A DNA stretch of 64,000 nucleotides. Source: Candidatus Bathyarchaeia archaeon. Its GTDB lineage: Archaea; Thermoproteota; Bathyarchaeia; 40CM-2-53-6; CALIRQ01. The DNA is taken from NCBI GenBank assembly GCA_038843675.1, contig JAWBRV010000006.1, positions 292 to 64,291 on the forward strand. Direction: 5' to 3'. Position 1 is the first letter of the stretch. The number at the start of each line of letters is the position of its first letter. Below are positions 61,518 to 64,000 of the stretch, in pieces. A program made the position numbers and the translations under genes. The notes beneath the pieces are model-generated. The model did not search any database and was not told the origin of the DNA. It saw only the letters and a list, made by a program, of their open reading frames with translations.

Positions 61518-62045
61518 TTACATATAGGGCAACAGGGTTTGCCCGTACTTCCTATACAGGAGCCTTTCTAAGCCCTCCCTAAGCTTGGCGTCCAAACGCC
61601 TCTGCCTCTCCGAGAGGATCTCGCCGGGCTTTGGCAAATGGATCACCGGCCCTTGGAGCACGATCGGGGTCTTTATTGCATGGATCGGCTTGGGCTCGCT
61701 TCTCATTATCTTGGCCATTAGGGCATCTACCGGGCCCCCCTTATCCAAGAGCTCCATTATCTCTTCCATCCTATCTTGGCTCAGGGGCCTGAATCCGAAT
61801 GGGAACGGCGATATATCCGCCAAGGGAGATGGGTCCTCTATCTTATCCTTTACGCCCAGCCCGACGGTCTTATAGGGCGATATAACCTCCTCCTTGGTAA
61901 GCCACATCTCATCTCCCTTTATCACTATGAAGCCGTAGAACCCTTTGGGATCCCTGCTGATGAAGACCTGCCAGCGCTTTGGATCCTTATCGTATTTAGC
62001 GGAGATCTCCCTCTTTATCTCCTCCGCGTCCCTTATCCTAGGCAT
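61518..62045 (-). CDS. conserved-looking protein of unknown function
   Basis: 175 residues, no family recognised, no signal or membrane segment. The N-terminal half is beta-rich (KRWQVFISRDPKGFYGFIVI, then GDEMWLTKEEVISPYKTV), suggesting a small alpha/beta domain. The C-terminal third is helical and basic (LSERQRRLDAKLREGLERLL). Codon use and an ATG start with an upstream gene-free stretch make it a credible gene. Its 3' end is 14 bp before UspA, so the two may be co-expressed. Confidence 0.75.
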   Translation of the reverse strand: MPRIRDAEEIKREISAKYDKDPKRWQVFISRDPKGFYGFIVIKGDEMWLTKEEVISPYKTVGLGVKDKIEDPSPLADISPFPFGFRPLSQDRMEEIMELLDKGGPVDALMAKIMRSEPKPIHAIKTPIVLQGPVIHLPKPGEILSERQRRLDAKLREGLERLLYRKYGQTLLPYM

Positions 62046-62118
62046 GGCCGGGGGGCACGGTTCCTAGGGCGGGAGCCTCGCTATATAAGCTTTCATCAGG
62101 GGTAGCTAAAGGCTCCGG

Positions 62119-62538
62119 TCATTCGCCTATCACGTGGACGGCCAATCTCCTCCTCCTAGCCCTGACGTCGAGTTCTATGAAGACTATCTGCTGCCAAGTG
62201 CCCAGTAGGAGCGAACCATCCCTGATGGGCAAGGTTATGCTCGGGCCCAAGAGGGAGGCCCTGACGTGAGAGTGGCCGTTCCGATCGTGCCAGCGCTTCT
62301 CGTGTTCATATGGGATCGCCTTGGGGGCTATCCTCTCCAGCATCGCCGGGAAGTCCTTCAAAAGGCCGGGCTCGTACTCCATAGTCGTAACCGCTCCTGT
62401 GGCCCCGATCACCGAGATCGTCGCTATGCCATTCCTTATTCCGGATTCCCTGACGATCCTTTCAACCTCTCCCGTTATGTCCAATATATCGGCTTCGCCC
62501 TTGCTCTCGACCGTCATCTCGCCACAGAATACCGCCAA
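62119..62538 (-). CDS. YjbQ/UPF0047-family protein
   Basis: 139 residues. The family begins near MAVFCGEMTVESKGEADILD, which starts at TTG 62538 after a GGGGGAGG run; ATG 62517 or 62559 are alternatives. The signature H-x3-NGHSHVRASLLGPS, DGSLLLGTWQQIVFIELD and the end RRLAVHVIGE match. E. coli YjbQ has weak thiamine phosphate synthase activity, but the true role in archaea is unknown. Confidence 0.92.
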   Translation of the reverse strand: MAVFCGEMTVESKGEADILDITGEVERIVRESGIRNGIATISVIGATGAVTTMEYEPGLLKDFPAMLERIAPKAIPYEHEKRWHDRNGHSHVRASLLGPSITLPIRDGSLLLGTWQQIVFIELDVRARRRRLAVHVIGE

Positions 62539-62615
62539 TTGCCTCCCCCATCCCTTCAATCCATTGGGGCGCCCCTTTTCATCGAATCCGCGGAGCCGTA
62601 TGGCTATGGAACCCC

Positions 62616-63149
62616 CTACTCGAACTCGAGCGACTCCATTATCACCTCGAGCGGTTCGGCCGCTTTATCCAGATCCAATTCCGCGGCCGGCAACTCGATT
62701 AGGGATTTTGAGTTCTCCTTCATGACCTTCTCGATCCCCTCCCGGGACAGCAATTGGAGCTCGCCGGCCTCCTTTATCTTGGCCAAGGCGTATCCTATCT
62801 TCAGCACGCCCTCTCCCGCCCAGCTCAAGAATAGGGCGATCGCCCCACATCCGAGCTTGTTCGGCTCCTTTATGAACCAAGGCCTGATGTCCACCTTGCC
62901 CTTCTTGAACCCCATCCTTTCCAAAAGAGCCCTGGGCAATTTCATCGATAGGCCTTTCTCGGCCTTACCCAAGCTCGCGCTCAGCCCGGTCTTCTTGCCG
63001 CCTTCATCGAGTATTTCCATAAAAAGCTCCGTATCTGATCCGGCCAAATCCCATCGATCAATTCCCTTGATCGATGGGTCTTTAAAGTTTACGAGGCCCA
63101 GTCGGCGCGAGGCCAAGGCTCTCCTAATCCCCTCCTTGGATTGGCCCAA
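62616..63149 (-). CDS. conserved-looking protein of unknown function
   Basis: 177 residues with no family that I can name. No signal peptide or clear membrane helix. Its opening RRLGLVNFKDPSIKGIDRWD and middle LSMKLPRALLERMGFKKGKV (an AbrB-like or swapped-hairpin strand-turn) are soluble, and IALFLSWAGEGVLKIGYALA is the only hydrophobic stretch. It is divergent from the korDA start, with about 125 bp between. Probably a real cytosolic protein; function not inferred. Confidence 0.68.
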   Translation of the reverse strand: MGQSKEGIRRALASRRLGLVNFKDPSIKGIDRWDLAGSDTELFMEILDEGGKKTGLSASLGKAEKGLSMKLPRALLERMGFKKGKVDIRPWFIKEPNKLGCGAIALFLSWAGEGVLKIGYALAKIKEAGELQLLSREGIEKVMKENSKSLIELPAAELDLDKAAEPLEVIMESLEFE

Positions 63150-63275
63150 GGGCCCTCGATTTCAGTGCATCCATTTTCGTGAAAAAGCTGCTTCGAAATG
63201 CCCCCTTCGGATTTATAGCAACTTGTTGCCCTGCCAAGGGTCCAAAATAAACAAATTTATACGGCCAAGGATGCG

Positions 63276-63566
63276 ATGGTTAGGACAAAGGTTTCCGGGA
63301 AGGGTGTCAAGGGGTTGTCCGAGGTAACGGTATCCGTTAAGGGAGGCGGGAAGGCCGAGATAAAGGTGATAGAGGATAGGTGCAAGGGATGCGGGTTCTG
63401 TATAGAGTTCTGCCCAATGCATGTGCTTGATTACTCCCCAAAGATAAATGCGAGGGGCGCGCATCCCCCATATGCGAAGAGCCCAGATGCCTGTACGGCC
63501 TGTGGGCTATGCGAGCAATTCTGCCCAGATTTGGCCATATACATAGTCAAGAAGAAAGGGGTTTGA
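63276..63566 (+). CDS. korD: 2-oxoacid:ferredoxin oxidoreductase, ferredoxin-like delta subunit
   Basis: 96 residues with two 4Fe-4S clusters: CKGCGFCIEFCPMHVLDY and CTACGLCEQFCPDLAIYI. It is followed at once (three-base gap) by a korA-type alpha subunit, so it is the electron-transfer subunit of a 2-oxoglutarate- or related 2-oxoacid:ferredoxin oxidoreductase. TATA CAAATTTATACGG (63251-63263) gives a very short leader before ATG 63276. Confidence 0.9.
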   Translation: MVRTKVSGKGVKGLSEVTVSVKGGGKAEIKVIEDRCKGCGFCIEFCPMHVLDYSPKINARGAHPPYAKSPDACTACGLCEQFCPDLAIYIVKKKGV

Positions 63567-63569
63567 ACA

Positions 63570-64000
63570 TTGAGGCGCGATGTGTTAACTGGTAGCTATT
63601 TCACGTTGGGGGATATAGCCTGCGCCGAGGGGGCCCTAGCGGCAGGCTGCAGATATTTCGCAGGCTATCCCATAACGCCAGCCACCGAGATAGCCGAGCA
63701 CATGGCTAGGAGGATGCCGGAGGTGGGCGGGATCTACATCCAGATGGAGGACGAGATAGCCTCAATAGCTTCCGCCATAGGTGCCTCCTACGCGGGCATG
63801 AAGGCCATGACCGCCACTTCGGGCCCCGGCTTCAGCTTGATGCAGGAGAACATAGGCCTAGCCGTCATGACGGAGGCCCCGCTGGTGATCGTCAATGTAA
63901 TGAGGGGAGGGCCGAGCACTGGCCAACCAACGAGGGGCGGGCAGCAGGACGTGATGCAAACGAAGTGGGGATCCCATGGGGATTACGAAGTCATAGCCTT
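63570..64000 (+). CDS. korA: 2-oxoacid:ferredoxin oxidoreductase alpha subunit, partial
   Basis: TTG 63570 (three bases after korD) opens an unbroken frame to the window edge, about 143 residues. Signatures of the alpha subunit include GYPITPATEIAE, MEDEIASIASAIGASYAG, TATSGPGFSLMQENIGLAV and VNVMRGGPSTGQPT, where the thiamine- and CoA-binding surfaces lie. The beta subunit should follow beyond 64000. The enzyme oxidises 2-oxoglutarate or other 2-oxoacids to acyl-CoA with ferredoxin, or works in reverse. Confidence 0.93.
   Translation, partial: MRRDVLTGSYFTLGDIACAEGALAAGCRYFAGYPITPATEIAEHMARRMPEVGGIYIQMEDEIASIASAIGASYAGMKAMTATSGPGFSLMQENIGLAVMTEAPLVIVNVMRGGPSTGQPTRGGQQDVMQTKWGSHGDYEVIA

Noticed and set aside
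1-64000. CRISPR arrays, insertion sequences, integrase attachment sites, rRNA
   Set aside because: No regularly spaced repeats, transposase or integrase motifs, or rRNA signatures were found on reading both strands.

Overview
This 64 kb window is a piece of an archaeal chromosome, most likely from a thermophilic member of the Thermoproteota (TACK group). Direct evidence is a group II chaperonin (thermosome), deoxyhypusine synthase, a multi-OB-fold RPA protein, an Lhr-type helicase, a 2-oxoacid:ferredoxin oxidoreductase, TATA boxes of archaeal type about 25-30 nt before many starts, GGTG/GGAGG-type ribosome binding sites, frequent TTG/GTG starts with TTGA/ATGA overlaps, and an elongator tRNA-Met gene with three short introns, one of them in the T-loop. 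The sequence is G+C-rich with heavy use of AGG (Arg) and ATA (Ile). I cannot name the genus. I see no CRISPR array, insertion sequence, prophage or rRNA.

Layout. 0-9 kb: housekeeping genes (partial unknown gene, coiled-coil protein, rpiA, tRNA-Met, pgk, a beta-hydroxyacid dehydrogenase, a PIN-ATPase-KH protein, citramalate synthase, thermosome). 9.3-17.5 kb: a complete-looking histidine operon, hisZ-hisG(short)-hisD-HAD phosphatase-hisB-hisH-hisA-hisF-hisIE, lacking only hisC. It faces a divergent AbrB-ACT regulator, and a perfect 12-bp inverted repeat lies on the his transcription start. 17.6-18.7 kb: a winged-helix/ParA-like pair. 18.8-20.9 kb: an Ig-like surface protein and a glycosyltransferase. 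21-35 kb: metabolic and transport genes (two SSS symporters with tiny 34-residue partner proteins, LarA with a DASS anion transporter, a decayed cupin gene, an unusual OBG/DRG-like GTPase, an HpcH/HpaI aldolase next to an enolase-superfamily dehydratase, an M19 peptidase relative). 35-45 kb: a FAD oxidoreductase, an MFS transporter, a phosphoesterase, a SWIM protein, Lhr helicase, LUD protein, RPA, a 440-nt gene-poor stretch and an alkyltransferase. 45-51 kb: deoxyhypusine synthase, two secreted proteins and a GlcD/GlcF-like 2-hydroxyacid dehydrogenase pair. 51-53 kb: a base-excision-repair run (UDG family 4, LigD-type phosphoesterase, endonuclease III). 53-58 kb: three envelope proteins, including a 958-residue propeller/Ig protein with a CFI-box C-terminal sorting signal. 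58-64 kb: an MBL hydrolase, a third SSS symporter with a small partner, UspA, two unknown proteins, a YjbQ-family protein, and the start of a korDA-type operon that runs off the end.

The genes suggest an anaerobic or facultative heterotroph. It makes histidine and isoleucine precursors itself, takes up organic acids or other solutes (SSS and DASS transporters), and handles 2-hydroxy acids (LarA, GlcD/GlcF, LUD) and sugar acids (aldolase plus dehydratase). The surface is decorated with Thr-rich and Ig-like proteins.

The best candidate for an undescribed system is the AbrB-ACT regulator and its operator at the his promoter. HisG here is the short form without its own regulatory domain, so this may be a separate amino-acid-sensing transcriptional switch.
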